This document shows, piece by piece, positions 26,773 to 34,917 of a stretch of DNA of 64,000 nt (position 1 is the first letter of the stretch; the number at the start of each line of letters is the position of its first letter). The notes under the pieces were generated by a model. It did no database searches, was not told the origin of the DNA, and saw only the letters and a list, made by a program, of their open reading frames with translations. Origin of the DNA: CBDCYS01 sp965226245 (GTDB lineage Bacteria > Acidobacteriota > Terriglobia > Bryobacterales > UBA6623); NCBI GenBank assembly GCA_965226245.1, contig CBDDCL010000015.1, positions 2,356,001 to 2,420,000 on the forward strand. Direction: 5' to 3'. The position numbers and the translations under genes were made by a program.

Positions 26773-27225
26773 CTAAAGGGTCTTCAGCAAGGAACGCACA
26801 TGGTCTTTCACCCTGACCTTGCTGTGGATTTCCGCGATTTTGCCTTTGTCGTCAATCACGAACGTGGAGCGTACGATCCCCATGAATTTGCGCCCATAGA
26901 GGGACTTTTCTTGCCATACGCCGTAAGACTCGGCGATTCCGTGCTCGGGGTCGCTGATGAGGGGGAAGGGAAGGTCGAACTTGCTCTTGAACCTGTCATG
27001 CGAGGCGACACTGTCGGGGCTGACGCCCAGCACGGCGGCCCCCTGCTTGGCGAACAAGGCAATATTGTCACGAAAATCGCACGCTTCGGTGGTGCAGCCC
27101 GGCGTGTTGTCCTTGGGATAAAAGTAGAGGACGACCTTTTTGCCGCGCAGGTCCTTGAGTTTTATCTCGCCTCCGCCGTCGGCAGGCGCGGTGAACTCGG
27201 GCGCTTTGTCTCCAACCCTGAGCAT
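26773..27225 (-). CDS. bcp: Thioredoxin-dependent peroxiredoxin, Bcp/PrxQ type
   Basis: 150 residues, standard size. The peroxidatic Cys44 is in YPKDNTPGCTTEACDFRD, with the likely resolving Cys49 five residues later, the PrxQ arrangement. Other landmarks: VGDKAPEFTAP, LGVSPDSVASHDRFKSKFDL, PFPLISD, RSTFVID. It reduces hydrogen peroxide and organic hydroperoxides in the cytoplasm using thioredoxin. It is possibly co-oriented with the small exported gene upstream at 27331-27831, with a 105-base gap. Confidence 0.95.
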   Translation of the reverse strand: MLRVGDKAPEFTAPADGGGEIKLKDLRGKKVVLYFYPKDNTPGCTTEACDFRDNIALFAKQGAAVLGVSPDSVASHDRFKSKFDLPFPLISDPEHGIAESYGVWQEKSLYGRKFMGIVRSTFVIDDKGKIAEIHSKVRVKDHVRSLLKTL

Positions 27226-27330
27226 GGGGCTCCTGCGCCTGATCTTTCTTTGCCGCTCGTTCGGGCTTAGGCGCGGCCGACTATCCGCCGCGCGGCCGCC
27301 TCCGCGCAGGGAGTGTCCAGAGAAGGGCTG

Positions 27331-27831
27331 TTACTCCGGCTCCATCTCAGCTTCCAGGCTGAACTCGGAAACGCCGCCGTCCACATCGCTCACTCGCAGA
27401 ATCAGTTCGCGGCGTGCGTCGATCCGGTCTTTGGAGATCTCGAAGCGGGCCGCGATGACGCCTTGGACCGTATCCCCCGGCGCCAACTTCGTGGATGAAA
27501 TGAGAGGCTCGTTCTTCATCTCTCCGAGCCCGGTGAAGAACTTGAACAACTGCTTCAAGTCGAAGGCGCTGATGGTGCTTCCTTCGTACGGAATGCCGTT
27601 TTCATCCACGACAATAATCTCGCGATCGTCGACGACAAAGAGGATGTCGGACGTATTGGCGCCTTCAAAGTCGACGATTGCAACCGAGGCGTTCTGGTCC
27701 ATCGCGAGGGTCCGCACTTCCTTGATGGCGCCATCGATACGGGCAGCCTGGTCGTAGGCGGCGAAGTAGAACAGGGCGGCAAGTACGAATGCGCCAGTGA
27801 GTCCCGCGAGGGCGGATTGATAGAACTTCAT
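27331..27831 (-). CDS. Hypothetical exported or membrane-anchored protein
   Basis: 166 residues. It starts MKFYQSALAGLTGAFVLAAL then FYFAAYDQAARIDG: one hydrophobic segment without a clear cleavage site, so probably a membrane anchor. The mature part alternates short beta strands (ASVAIVDFEGANTSDILFVV, REIIVVDENGIPYEG, LILRVSDVDGGVSEFSLEAE), suggesting a beta-sandwich or FixH-like fold. I do not recognise a family. It lies upstream of bcp on the same strand. Confidence 0.6.
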   Translation of the reverse strand: MKFYQSALAGLTGAFVLAALFYFAAYDQAARIDGAIKEVRTLAMDQNASVAIVDFEGANTSDILFVVDDREIIVVDENGIPYEGSTISAFDLKQLFKFFTGLGEMKNEPLISSTKLAPGDTVQGVIAARFEISKDRIDARRELILRVSDVDGGVSEFSLEAEMEPE

Positions 27832-27949
27832 CGGTTTGGAGCCGCGAACTTCTCAGTTTACACAAGCGCTTCGTGTAAGAACTGTCTTACGATTATGACG
27901 CGAGCGGCCGCGGGGGCCCAGCAAGCGACGGACGACTCCGCCACGGCGA

Positions 27950-28126
27950 GAAAACCCCGGCGCACATCGCTCTCCGCGGAGACGAATGGGTCAGTTTGCT
28001 CCTACGCCCCGTCCGGGGCTTACCCTTGACAGTCTTCGCACCCAGGGTTCCGCTTCGCTCCATCCTGGGCTACGATCCTGCGCCGCTTCGCGGCTCAACA
28101 GCTCAACAGCTCAACAGCTCAACGGC
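27950..28126 (-). repeat. Dispersed repeat family R1, copy A, with 8-bp tandem units
   Basis: Read on the minus strand: 8-bp units (TTGAGCTG/TTGAGCCG) repeated about four times, then CGAAGCGGCGCAGGATCGTA, GCCC, and GGATGGAGCGAAGCGGAACC, then a GCCCCGGACGGGGCG palindrome and CTCCGCGGAG. The same order occurs at 32785-32945, and a shorter version at 53195-53330. Confidence 0.8.
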
Positions 28127-29077
28127 TTAGCCCGCTAGTTCTCGGACAATTTTTTTCGCCCTGTCTCTGGCGCTTTCAATCTCGCCGGCTCCGTAGCTGA
28201 TGGCGGCGACACGCGGATGACCGCCTCCTCCGTAGCGTTCGCAAAGGGTGGCGAGGTTGTGTGCCGGCTCTTCGGCGGCCCAAGGGTTTGAGCCGACGGA
28301 AACCTTCGCGCGAAAGCCGGCGTCGGCGACCGAGACGGTGTAGGCGCTTTCAGGAAACAGGTAATAGGGAATGAATTTGTTGTAGCTGCTTATCTCGCTG
28401 TCGGAAAGATCGAAGTAGAGAACCGAGCCCCGAAGCGATGAGCGCTTCCGAATGATATCGATGGAGTCGAGGTGACGCTGGTACAAATGCTCAAAGCTAG
28501 CCTTGATCTCGGGCAGATCCGCGATCTCTCCAAGCGGCCGGGTGGTCATCATCGGAATGAGCTTCGAGGTCATGTTTTCTTCAGACGCCTCGAACACCAA
28601 GGTCAGCTTCATGGCGGGCTCGACCATCTCCACCGCTTCTTTCGCGCTGGCGTAATGCGCCCCGTCGATGATGTCCGCCCAGCGGATCAGTTCCGCTTGA
28701 GCCGAGGCGTCGTAACCGAACTTCTCACTCGCCACGCGGGCGATGAACTTCGTGCATGACTTGTAGGCCGGGTCGTAGAACTTTTTCCCTGAGCTGTCAT
28801 TGTGGAAGTGCTGCTCGTCCTCCTTGGACAGGAAAGCGCTCTGGTGATGGTCGAACCACCAGGTCAGCTTGGAAGAACCACAGTACTTGAAGTCGACGAT
28901 GACGTTCTCATCACCGTCAAACAGGGAGAGGTCGAACTGCTGCTGGGCTTGATGAAAGAGCCCCCCAAGAGTAAATTCGGCCGACGAGTCCACCTGATTG
29001 CGAAAGAAATCCGCAAACAACGCAGCCGAGCAGGCGCCGTCAAAACAACGATCATGGTGAAAGAGCCGGACGCGCAT
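28127..29077 (-). CDS. DHH-family phosphoesterase
   Basis: 316 residues from MRVRLFHHDRCFDGACSAAL. The frame extends 32 codons further, but that part lies in the adjacent IS and its target repeat, so it is rejected. The N-terminal HHDRCFDG is the metal-binding H-x-D-x-D-G-like motif, VDFKYCGSSKLTWWFDHHQS carries the DHH motif, and the C-terminal GGGGHPRVAA is the DHHA1 substrate motif. Members hydrolyse phosphodiester or pyrophosphate bonds (oligoribonucleotides, pAp, cyclic dinucleotides). Which substrate applies here cannot be told. The cytoplasmic location follows from the lack of a signal. Confidence 0.82.
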   Translation of the reverse strand: MRVRLFHHDRCFDGACSAALFADFFRNQVDSSAEFTLGGLFHQAQQQFDLSLFDGDENVIVDFKYCGSSKLTWWFDHHQSAFLSKEDEQHFHNDSSGKKFYDPAYKSCTKFIARVASEKFGYDASAQAELIRWADIIDGAHYASAKEAVEMVEPAMKLTLVFEASEENMTSKLIPMMTTRPLGEIADLPEIKASFEHLYQRHLDSIDIIRKRSSLRGSVLYFDLSDSEISSYNKFIPYYLFPESAYTVSVADAGFRAKVSVGSNPWAAEEPAHNLATLCERYGGGGHPRVAAISYGAGEIESARDRAKKIVRELAG

Positions 29078-29119
29078 GGCAAAGCCAACTAGGATGCCGC
29101 ATTCTGACAGAAAGATCAA

Positions 29120-29136
29120 CCCGGCCGCTGGTGAAG
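29120..29136. repeat. 17-bp target repeat, copy 1
   Basis: CCCGGCCGCTGGTGAAG, directly left of IS-A. Identical copies at 30745-30761 and 32375-32391. Confidence 0.9.
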
Positions 29137-30744
29137 TGTTGTAGCACAATAGAAATGTCCCCCTCGGTAGCACAATAGAAATGTCCCCTTGGGTTTGTTG
29201 TTTGTAAGTTTGTAAGAGAGAATCGTCGTCGTCGGGGCTGTGGGAATGTGGGAATCGCTTTAGCGATTTCCAAGGGACGGTGGGAAGGGTGGGAAACCGG
29301 TCGTTGTGATGCGAACCCTCTTCGCTGTTCGCCGAGGTTTTCCACGCTTTCCATCCGTTCCCGTCATTTCCACAGCCCTGCCTTTTTATGTCGTCGCCGC
29401 GCGCTTTTTCGAACGCAGTGACTTACGCCAGGGGTGGTCCGCGGCCGGCTTGGACCGCCGCGGAACCGCTCGTTGTTTCGGCTCTGGGCGCGGCTTCGGC
29501 TGCGGCCGGGCGATCTCTTCAAAAGCTACCGCGCGGCCTTCGTAGACCACTTGCAACTCGGCCTCTCGCGCTTGCTGCACGGTGACTCTCGCGCCCGCTC
29601 CCAGAGCCTGATTGCGCTGCGGTTTCAACTGCAAAAAACGGTTCTCGAAACGTACCACCAGGTCGTTGGAGACCACCCGCTCGGCCTCCAAGCAAAACAC
29701 CCACTTCAAGTCCAGGCGCTTCGATAGAGGTTGGTGAAAGTCCGCTCCCGCCGCTGCTTCGCAGGTAAACTTGGCGTTGTGTTCGTCCAGATACTGCTCG
29801 TCGAGATAGCGGTTCGCCGCCTCGTAATCGGCAATGCCTTGGAGCCGCATCTTCTTGATCAGGCGGTCTTGATGCGTGCCGTGATGGCGTTCCACGCGGC
29901 CCTTCGCTTGCGGCGACGAAGCGGCGATGATACCAATGCCGAGCTTGGCGCACATGCGCCCGAACTGCGTCTGGGGCTCGATGCCTTCGAGCGCTTCGCG
30001 CGACGTCGGCTGGCGCTGGTAGACGTTCTTCCAGTCGCAATACAACGCCTTCGGAACGCCGTATTGACGCACCCAGGCTTGGAGCAGATCGGCCGCCGCC
30101 CAAGTCGTTTCCTCGCTGGAGAAACGGCACAACGCCCGGCCGGTCGCATCGTCGACGAAGTTCATCATGCAGCCTTTCGGGCCGCGTCCTTCGAGCCAGT
30201 CGTGGTGCGAGCCGTCGAGTTGAATCAGCTCGCCGAAGTGCGCTTTGCGCTGCCGCCGCTGGCGATGCGGCTGGCGCTTGCGGCTCCGGCTCCACAGACC
30301 CGCGGCGAGCATCCAACGCCGCAAGGTTTCGGGCGGCACTTCGAGACTGTGATCGGCCGCCAGATGTTCCGACGCCAGCGTCGGCCCAAAGCGCTCGTGC
30401 GGCTCGCCCGAATAGTTCTCGCGCACCAACTCGAGAACCTGCTCGCGTCGCTTGTCATCGGCTCGGTTCGAAGCGCGCCCGACGTTGCCATGCACGAGAG
30501 CTTTGCTCCCCCCCTCGCCGTAACGCTTCTTGAGACGCTTCGCCTGGCGGTAGCTGACGTCCAGCAGCTCGGCCGCCTCGGTCAATTTCAGTTCGCCTCG
30601 TTTCACTCGGCTCAGCACTTCGCCGCGCCTCACTTCCTTTGCACTCATCGATGTCCTTTCCAATCTCGGCTCCTCCTTCGGAGCCTCAGATTAGGGGACA
30701 TTTCTATTGGGTGCTCAAGGGGACATTATCATTGGGTTACAACA
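29137..30744 (-). mobile_element. IS1202/ISNCY-type insertion sequence A (1608 bp)
   Basis: The ends are inverted repeats of about 26 bp beginning TGTTGTA and ending AATGTCCCC. A second copy of the inner motif CAATAGAAATGTCCCC lies just inside each end (29173-29188 and 30694-30709 on the opposite strand). It is flanked by a perfect 17-bp direct repeat. Between 29189 and 29385 there is no gene, only a noncoding stretch with the hairpin GGAATCGCTTTAGCGATTTC. The transposase frame is intact. Confidence 0.9.
29386..30663 (-). CDS. ISNCY-family (IS1202-like) transposase, IS-A
   Basis: 425 residues. The N-terminal helix-turn-helix segment (RGELKLTEAAELLDVSYRQA) is followed by an rve-type DDE core. 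The first Asp is in LIQLDGSHHDWLEG and the second in FVDDATGRALCRFSSEETTW. The Glu is in SSPQAKGRVERHHGTHQDRL. A basic C-terminal tail is rich in KPRPEPK and ends KKRAATT. It shares the great majority of residues with the transposase of IS-B next to it, with differences spread along the whole length, so the two elements are related but not recent duplicates. Confidence 0.9.
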   Translation of the reverse strand: MERTSMSAKEVRRGEVLSRVKRGELKLTEAAELLDVSYRQAKRLKKRYGEGGSKALVHGNVGRASNRADDKRREQVLELVRENYSGEPHERFGPTLASEHLAADHSLEVPPETLRRWMLAAGLWSRSRKRQPHRQRRQRKAHFGELIQLDGSHHDWLEGRGPKGCMMNFVDDATGRALCRFSSEETTWAAADLLQAWVRQYGVPKALYCDWKNVYQRQPTSREALEGIEPQTQFGRMCAKLGIGIIAASSPQAKGRVERHHGTHQDRLIKKMRLQGIADYEAANRYLDEQYLDEHNAKFTCEAAAGADFHQPLSKRLDLKWVFCLEAERVVSNDLVVRFENRFLQLKPQRNQALGAGARVTVQQAREAELQVVYEGRAVAFEEIARPQPKPRPEPKQRAVPRRSKPAADHPWRKSLRSKKRAATT

Positions 30745-30761
30745 CCCGGCCGCTGGTGAAG
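30745..30761. repeat. 17-bp target repeat, copy 2 (shared between IS-A and IS-B)
   Basis: CCCGGCCGCTGGTGAAG. It is at once the right-hand duplication of IS-A and the left-hand duplication of IS-B. Confidence 0.9.
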
Positions 30762-32374
30762 TGTCAAGAGGCGATAGAAATGTCCCCGGCGGTAGGGCGA
30801 TAGAAATGTCCCCTTCGTTTTGTTGTTTGTAAGTTCGTAAGAGATAATCGTCGTCGTCGGGGCTGTGGGAATGTGGAAATCGCGTCAGCGATTTCCAAGG
30901 GACGGTGGGAAGGGTGGGAAACCTGTCGTTGCGATGCGAACCCTCTGCGCTGCTCGCTGAGGTTTTCCACGCTTTCCATCCGTCCCGTCATTTCCATAGC
31001 CCTGCCTTTTTTATGTCGTCGCCGCACGTTTTTTCGACCGCAGCGACTTACGCCAAGGGTGGTCCGCCGCCGGCTTGGGCCGCTGCCGGGCCGCTTGTTG
31101 TTTCGGCTTGGGGCGCGGCTTCGGCTCGGGCCACGTGATCTCTTCAAAGGCCACCGCTCGGCCTTCGTGGATCACCTGCAACTCGCCCTGGCGCGCTTGC
31201 TGCACGGTGACTCTCCCCCCCGCCCCCAGAGCCTGATTGCGCTTCGGTTTCAACTGTAAGAAGCGGTTCTCGAAACGGACCACCCGATCGTTGGAGACGA
31301 CTCGCTCGGCCTCCAAGCAGAACACCCACTTTAAGTCCAGACGCTTGGGCGGGCGCTGATGAAAGTCCGCTTCCGCCGCTGGCTCGCAGACAAATTTGGC
31401 GTTGTGTTCCCCCAGATATTGCTCGCCGAGATAGCGGTTCGCCGCCTCGTAATCGCAGATACCTTGCAGTCGCATCTTCTTGATCAGGCGGTCTTGATGG
31501 GTGCCGTGATGCCGCTCCACGCGGCCCTTGGCTTGCGGCGACGATGCCGCGATGATGCGGATCCCCAGCTTGGCGCACATGCGCCCGAACTGCGTCTCGG
31601 GCTCGATGCCTTCCAGCGCTTCGCGCGACGTCGGCTGGCGCTTGTAGACGTTCTTCCAGTCGCAATACAACGCCTTCGGAACGCCGTATTGACGCACCCA
31701 GGCTTCGAGCAGATCGGCCGCCGCCCAAGTTGTCTCTTCGCTCGAGAAGCGGCACAGCGCCCGGCCGCTCGCATCGTCGACGAAGTTCATCAGGCAACCT
31801 TTCGGGCCGCGATCTTCGAGCCATCGGTGGTGCGAGCCGTCGACCTGGATCAGCTCCCCGAAGTGCGCTTTGCGCTGCCGCCGCTGGCGATGCGGCTGGC
31901 GCTTGCGGCGGCGGCTCCACAGACCCTCGGCGAGCATCCAGAGCCGCAGTGCCCGCACCGATACTTGCAGATCGTGGTCCTTTCGCAAATGCTCGGCCGC
32001 CAGAGTAGGCCCGAAGCGCTCGTGCGGTTCGCCGGAGTAGTTCTCGCGCACCAGTTGCAGCACTCGCTTGCGAACTTCCGCTGGCTTGGCCCGGTTCGAT
32101 ACCCGGCCCACGTTGCCGTGCTTCAATGCTTTTGTCCCTCCCGCGCTGTAGCGCTTCCAGATCCGCTTGCTCTGGCGGTAACTGATGTCGAGCACCTGCG
32201 CCGCCTCGCTCAGCTTTAACTCGCCTCGCTTCACCCGGCCCAGCACCTCGCCCCGTCTCAATTCCTTGTCGTTCATCCATGTCCTCTCCAATCTCGGCTC
32301 CTCCTTTCTGGAGCCTTAGATTAGGGGACATTTCTATCGCCCTCTCAAGGGGACATTATCATCGCCCTTCAACA
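30762..32374 (-). mobile_element. IS1202/ISNCY-type insertion sequence B (1613 bp)
   Basis: Inverted ends of 26 bp start TGTCAAG (left) and TGTTGAAG (right) and finish AATGTCCCC. The subterminal motif is GCGATAGAAATGTCCCC, where IS-A has CAAT in place of CGAT. The same 17-bp repeat flanks it. It includes a noncoding 3' region with hairpin GGAAATCGC GTCA GCGATTTCC. The transposase frame is intact. Confidence 0.9.
31011..32291 (-). CDS. ISNCY-family (IS1202-like) transposase, IS-B
   Basis: 426 residues, collinear with the IS-A transposase. Helix-turn-helix: RGELKLSEAAQVLDISYRQS. DDE core: LIQVDGSHHRWLED, FVDDASGRALCRFSSEETTW, SSPQAKGRVERHHGTHQDRL. The frame is intact. Differences from IS-A cluster at the N-terminal DNA-binding region and in the linker after the core (FVCEPAAEADFHQRPPKRLD versus FTCEAAAGADFHQPLSKRLD), which fits different end-sequence specificity. 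Confidence 0.9.
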   Translation of the reverse strand: MERTWMNDKELRRGEVLGRVKRGELKLSEAAQVLDISYRQSKRIWKRYSAGGTKALKHGNVGRVSNRAKPAEVRKRVLQLVRENYSGEPHERFGPTLAAEHLRKDHDLQVSVRALRLWMLAEGLWSRRRKRQPHRQRRQRKAHFGELIQVDGSHHRWLEDRGPKGCLMNFVDDASGRALCRFSSEETTWAAADLLEAWVRQYGVPKALYCDWKNVYKRQPTSREALEGIEPETQFGRMCAKLGIRIIAASSPQAKGRVERHHGTHQDRLIKKMRLQGICDYEAANRYLGEQYLGEHNAKFVCEPAAEADFHQRPPKRLDLKWVFCLEAERVVSNDRVVRFENRFLQLKPKRNQALGAGGRVTVQQARQGELQVIHEGRAVAFEEITWPEPKPRPKPKQQAARQRPKPAADHPWRKSLRSKKRAATT

Positions 32375-32391
32375 CCCGGCCGCTGGTGAAG
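32375..32391. repeat. 17-bp target repeat, copy 3
   Basis: CCCGGCCGCTGGTGAAG, directly right of IS-B. Confidence 0.9.
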
Positions 32392-32450
32392 CAAGAGGAA
32401 AACCGTAAAATTGATTGGCGCAACAAACGAAGCCATGGCGCGCAGCGAAC

Positions 32451-32759
32451 TTAAGCCGCCTCTCGCCTCCGAACCTCGCGACGGATCCTTTCACCCATCC
32501 GCCTCTTGGCAACCCGGATATCGTATTCAAGCTGGAGCCCCAGCCAGGTCTCGGGGGATACGTCAAAGTAGGCCCCCAGCCGCAGCGCCGTGTCCGCCGT
32601 GATGGCGCGCTTGCCGTGAACGATACTGTGAATCCGGGTCGGCGGAACACCGAGGTCTCGCGCGAGTCCATTGATGCTGATCCCGAGCGGCTTCATGAAG
32701 TCCTCGAGCAGGATCTCGCCTGGGTGGATCGGGGTTAGCTGTTTGGCGGGTTTCGACAT
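32451..32759 (-). CDS. higA: HigA-family addiction-module antitoxin
   Basis: 102 residues with the HigA signature IHPGEILLEDFMKPLGIS and an XRE-type helix-turn-helix (INGLARDLGVPPTRIHSIVH, GKRAITADTALRLGAYFDVS, PETWLGLQLEYD). A good ribosome binding site precedes it (CAGGTGACCC then ATG). It should bind the HigB toxin encoded upstream at 33020-33298 and repress the shared promoter. Normally these genes lie a few bases apart; here 260 bases separate them, mostly dispersed repeat. Confidence 0.92.
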   Translation of the reverse strand: MSKPAKQLTPIHPGEILLEDFMKPLGISINGLARDLGVPPTRIHSIVHGKRAITADTALRLGAYFDVSPETWLGLQLEYDIRVAKRRMGERIRREVRRREAA

Positions 32760-32784
32760 GGGTCACCTGGTGATAGACGGCCGT

Positions 32785-32945
32785 TGAGCCGTTGAGCCGT
32801 TGAGCCGCGAAGCGGCGCAGGATCGTAGCCCAGGGTGGAGCGAAGCGGAACCCTGGGTGGGAAACCCACAACGCCAAGCCCCGGATGGGGCGTAGGAGCA
32901 ACCCGGCCCCTGCCTCTCCGCGGAGGGCGATGTGCGCCGGGTTCA
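32785..32945 (+). repeat. Dispersed repeat family R1, copy B (inside the higBA operon)
   Basis: Three 8-bp units TTGAGCCG, then CGAAGCGGCGCAGGATCGTA and GCCCAGGGTGGAGCGAAGCG, then a GCCCCGGATGGGGCG palindrome and CTCCGCGGAG. It matches copy A at 27950-28126 in order and nearly in sequence. Confidence 0.85.
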
Positions 32946-33019
32946 ACGATGCCCGAAACAAGACCACGCGCCACGTAGCAAGAAACGTCCGCGGACTGCT
33001 AAGTAAACAGTATCGCGGC

Positions 33020-33298
33020 TTAGTGATAATCGACGAGCTCAACATCGTATGCGTCAGCGCCCTGCCAGGAAAAGCAGATCCGCCACTGGACGTTTACGCG
33101 AATACTGTAGCTTCCAGCCCGGCCACCCTTCAGCGCTTCCAGCCGGTTACCCGGCGGAGAGCGAAGATCGCCGAGTTTCCTGGCGTGATGCAAGAACAAA
33201 AGCTTACGTCTGGCGATACGCTCGACCGGGCGAAACCGCTTCACGGCTTGATCCTGGAACAGCTTCGCGGTGTCAGAGCAGCGAAACGAGCGTATCAA
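33020..33298 (-). CDS. higB: HigB/RelE-like toxin
   Basis: 92 residues from a TTG start giving MIRSFRCSDTAKLF, the usual HigB beginning, with GGAGA just upstream. Family features: ARRKLLFLHHARKLGDLRSP, NRLEALKGGRAGSYSIRVNV, then QWRICFSWQGADAYDVELVD and YH at the end. It acts as a ribosome-dependent mRNA interferase in the family. The putative operator TATTACG-5-CGTAATA lies ten bases upstream. The frame is intact. Confidence 0.9.
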   Translation of the reverse strand: MIRSFRCSDTAKLFQDQAVKRFRPVERIARRKLLFLHHARKLGDLRSPPGNRLEALKGGRAGSYSIRVNVQWRICFSWQGADAYDVELVDYH

Positions 33299-33307
33299 TC
33301 TCCATTC

Positions 33308-33326
33308 TATTACGTATCTCGTAATA
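33308..33326. promoter_or_regulatory. Candidate HigA operator upstream of higB
   Basis: Perfect 7-bp inverted repeat TATTACG TATCT CGTAATA, starting ten bases before the higB start. It is more AT-rich than its surroundings. Position and symmetry fit an autoregulated antitoxin site; this is inference. Confidence 0.5.
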
Positions 33327-33517
33327 CGTCAAACGCAATAGGCTCCTGTTGCTTCTTCGCCTTCAGCGGCTTGTGTCTGGCAGCCCCGGCCTCGGCCCAT
33401 ATCTGCAACGCGGCTCCTTCCATCCCTCCATCTTGCCGGGCCGCTGGATTTGCTAGTAGCTCAAGCGCGGTGACATAATGGATAGCGACTTCGTTAAAGC
33501 CTTCCAAAGGAGTGTCT

Positions 33518-34900
33518 ATGCGATCCGAGTGGGTAGCCAAGCGCCAGAATGATCCGATTCGCACACAGATCCACTATGCCCGTCGGGGCATTGTCACAGA
33601 GGAGATGGAGTACGTCGCGCGCGTCGAAAGACTGTCGGCCGAGACCGTTCGCGACGAGGTTGCACGGGGCCGCATGATCATCCCCGCCAACGTCCTCCAC
33701 ACCAACCTCGAGCCGATGTGTATCGGGGTCGAGTCGAAATGCAAGATCAACTCCAACATCGGCAACTCCGCGGTCACCTCCGAGATTGACGACGAACTCG
33801 AGAAGCTGCGCTATTCGATCAAGTACGGCGCCGACACCGTGATGGATCTTTCGACCGGCGGCGACATTCCGCGCATTCGCCAGGCCATCATCGATCACTC
33901 GCCGGTCCCCATCGGCACCGTGCCGATCTATGAAGCGCTCACGCGCGTCGCCGGCAAGATCGCCGACCTGACCTGGCCCGTCATGCGCGACGTCATCCAG
34001 GAGCAGGCCGAACAAGGCGTGGATTACATGACGATTCACGCCGGCGTTCTGATTCAGTACGTGCCTCTTGCCACCAAGCGCGTCACCGGCATCGTCAGCC
34101 GCGGCGGCGCCCTGCTGGCGGAGTGGATGGTGGGGCACCACCAGCAGAACCTGCTGTACGAGAACTTCGAGGAGATCTGCAAGATCTTTCAGAAGTACGA
34201 CGTCAGTTTCTCGCTCGGGGACGGCTTGCGGCCCGGGTCACTGGCCGATGCCAGCGACGAAGCGCAGTTCGCCGAACTCAAGACGCTGGGCGAGCTGACG
34301 AAAAAGGCCTGGGAATACGACGTGCAGGTCATGATCGAGGGCCCGGGACACATCCCGATGGACGAGATTAAGCTGCAGGTCGACAAAGAAATGGAGATCT
34401 GCCACGAGGCGCCTTTCTATACGCTGGGGCCGCTGGTGACCGACTTTGCGCCCGGCTACGACCACATTACCTCCGCCATCGGAGCGGCCATGATCGGCTG
34501 GCACGGCGCGTCCATGCTCTGCTACGTGACGCCGAAGGAGCACCTCGGGCTGCCGAACAAAGAAGATGTCAAGCAGGGGCTGATTGCTTACAAGATAGCC
34601 GCGCATGCGGCCGACATCGCGCGCCACCGTCCCGGCGCCCGCGACCGCGACGACGCGCTGTCGAAGGCCCGCTACGAGTTCGACTGGAACCGCCAGTTCG
34701 ACCTGTCGCTCGATCCGGAAACCGCCCGAGCCATGCACGACGAGACGCTGCCGGAGGAGGGCTACAAGTCGGCCAAGTTCTGCTCCATGTGCGGCCCGAA
34801 TTTCTGCTCCATGAACGTTTCAGACAGCGTGGCCGGGTTCACCGCCGAAGACGCCGAAGCCGTACTGGCAGGCGACCTGGTCGGCATCCAAGGAGCGTAG
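33518..34900 (+). CDS. thiC: Phosphomethylpyrimidine synthase ThiC
   Basis: 460 residues from the ATG at 33518, which has AAAGGAG five bases before it; a GTG two codons upstream overlaps that site and is rejected. Radical-SAM iron-sulfur ligands CSMCGPNFCSM are at the C-terminus. Other landmarks: MCIGVESKCKINSNIGNSAV, ADTVMDLSTGGDIPRIRQAI, EGPGHIPMDEI, ITSAIGAAMIGWHGASMLCY. It converts AIR into HMP phosphate for thiamine synthesis. It lacks the N-terminal extension of the E. coli type. I found no thiamine-pyrophosphate riboswitch core in the 170 bases upstream. Confidence 0.96.
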   Translation: MRSEWVAKRQNDPIRTQIHYARRGIVTEEMEYVARVERLSAETVRDEVARGRMIIPANVLHTNLEPMCIGVESKCKINSNIGNSAVTSEIDDELEKLRYSIKYGADTVMDLSTGGDIPRIRQAIIDHSPVPIGTVPIYEALTRVAGKIADLTWPVMRDVIQEQAEQGVDYMTIHAGVLIQYVPLATKRVTGIVSRGGALLAEWMVGHHQQNLLYENFEEICKIFQKYDVSFSLGDGLRPGSLADASDEAQFAELKTLGELTKKAWEYDVQVMIEGPGHIPMDEIKLQVDKEMEICHEAPFYTLGPLVTDFAPGYDHITSAIGAAMIGWHGASMLCYVTPKEHLGLPNKEDVKQGLIAYKIAAHAADIARHRPGARDRDDALSKARYEFDWNRQFDLSLDPETARAMHDETLPEEGYKSAKFCSMCGPNFCSMNVSDSVAGFTAEDAEAVLAGDLVGIQGA

Positions 34901-34917
34901 ACAGCCGAGGCCCACAC

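Noticed and set aside
33310..33564. 84-residue minus-strand frame between higB and thiC
   Set aside because: It overlaps the thiC start and ribosome binding site on the other strand and shows no family; probably chance.
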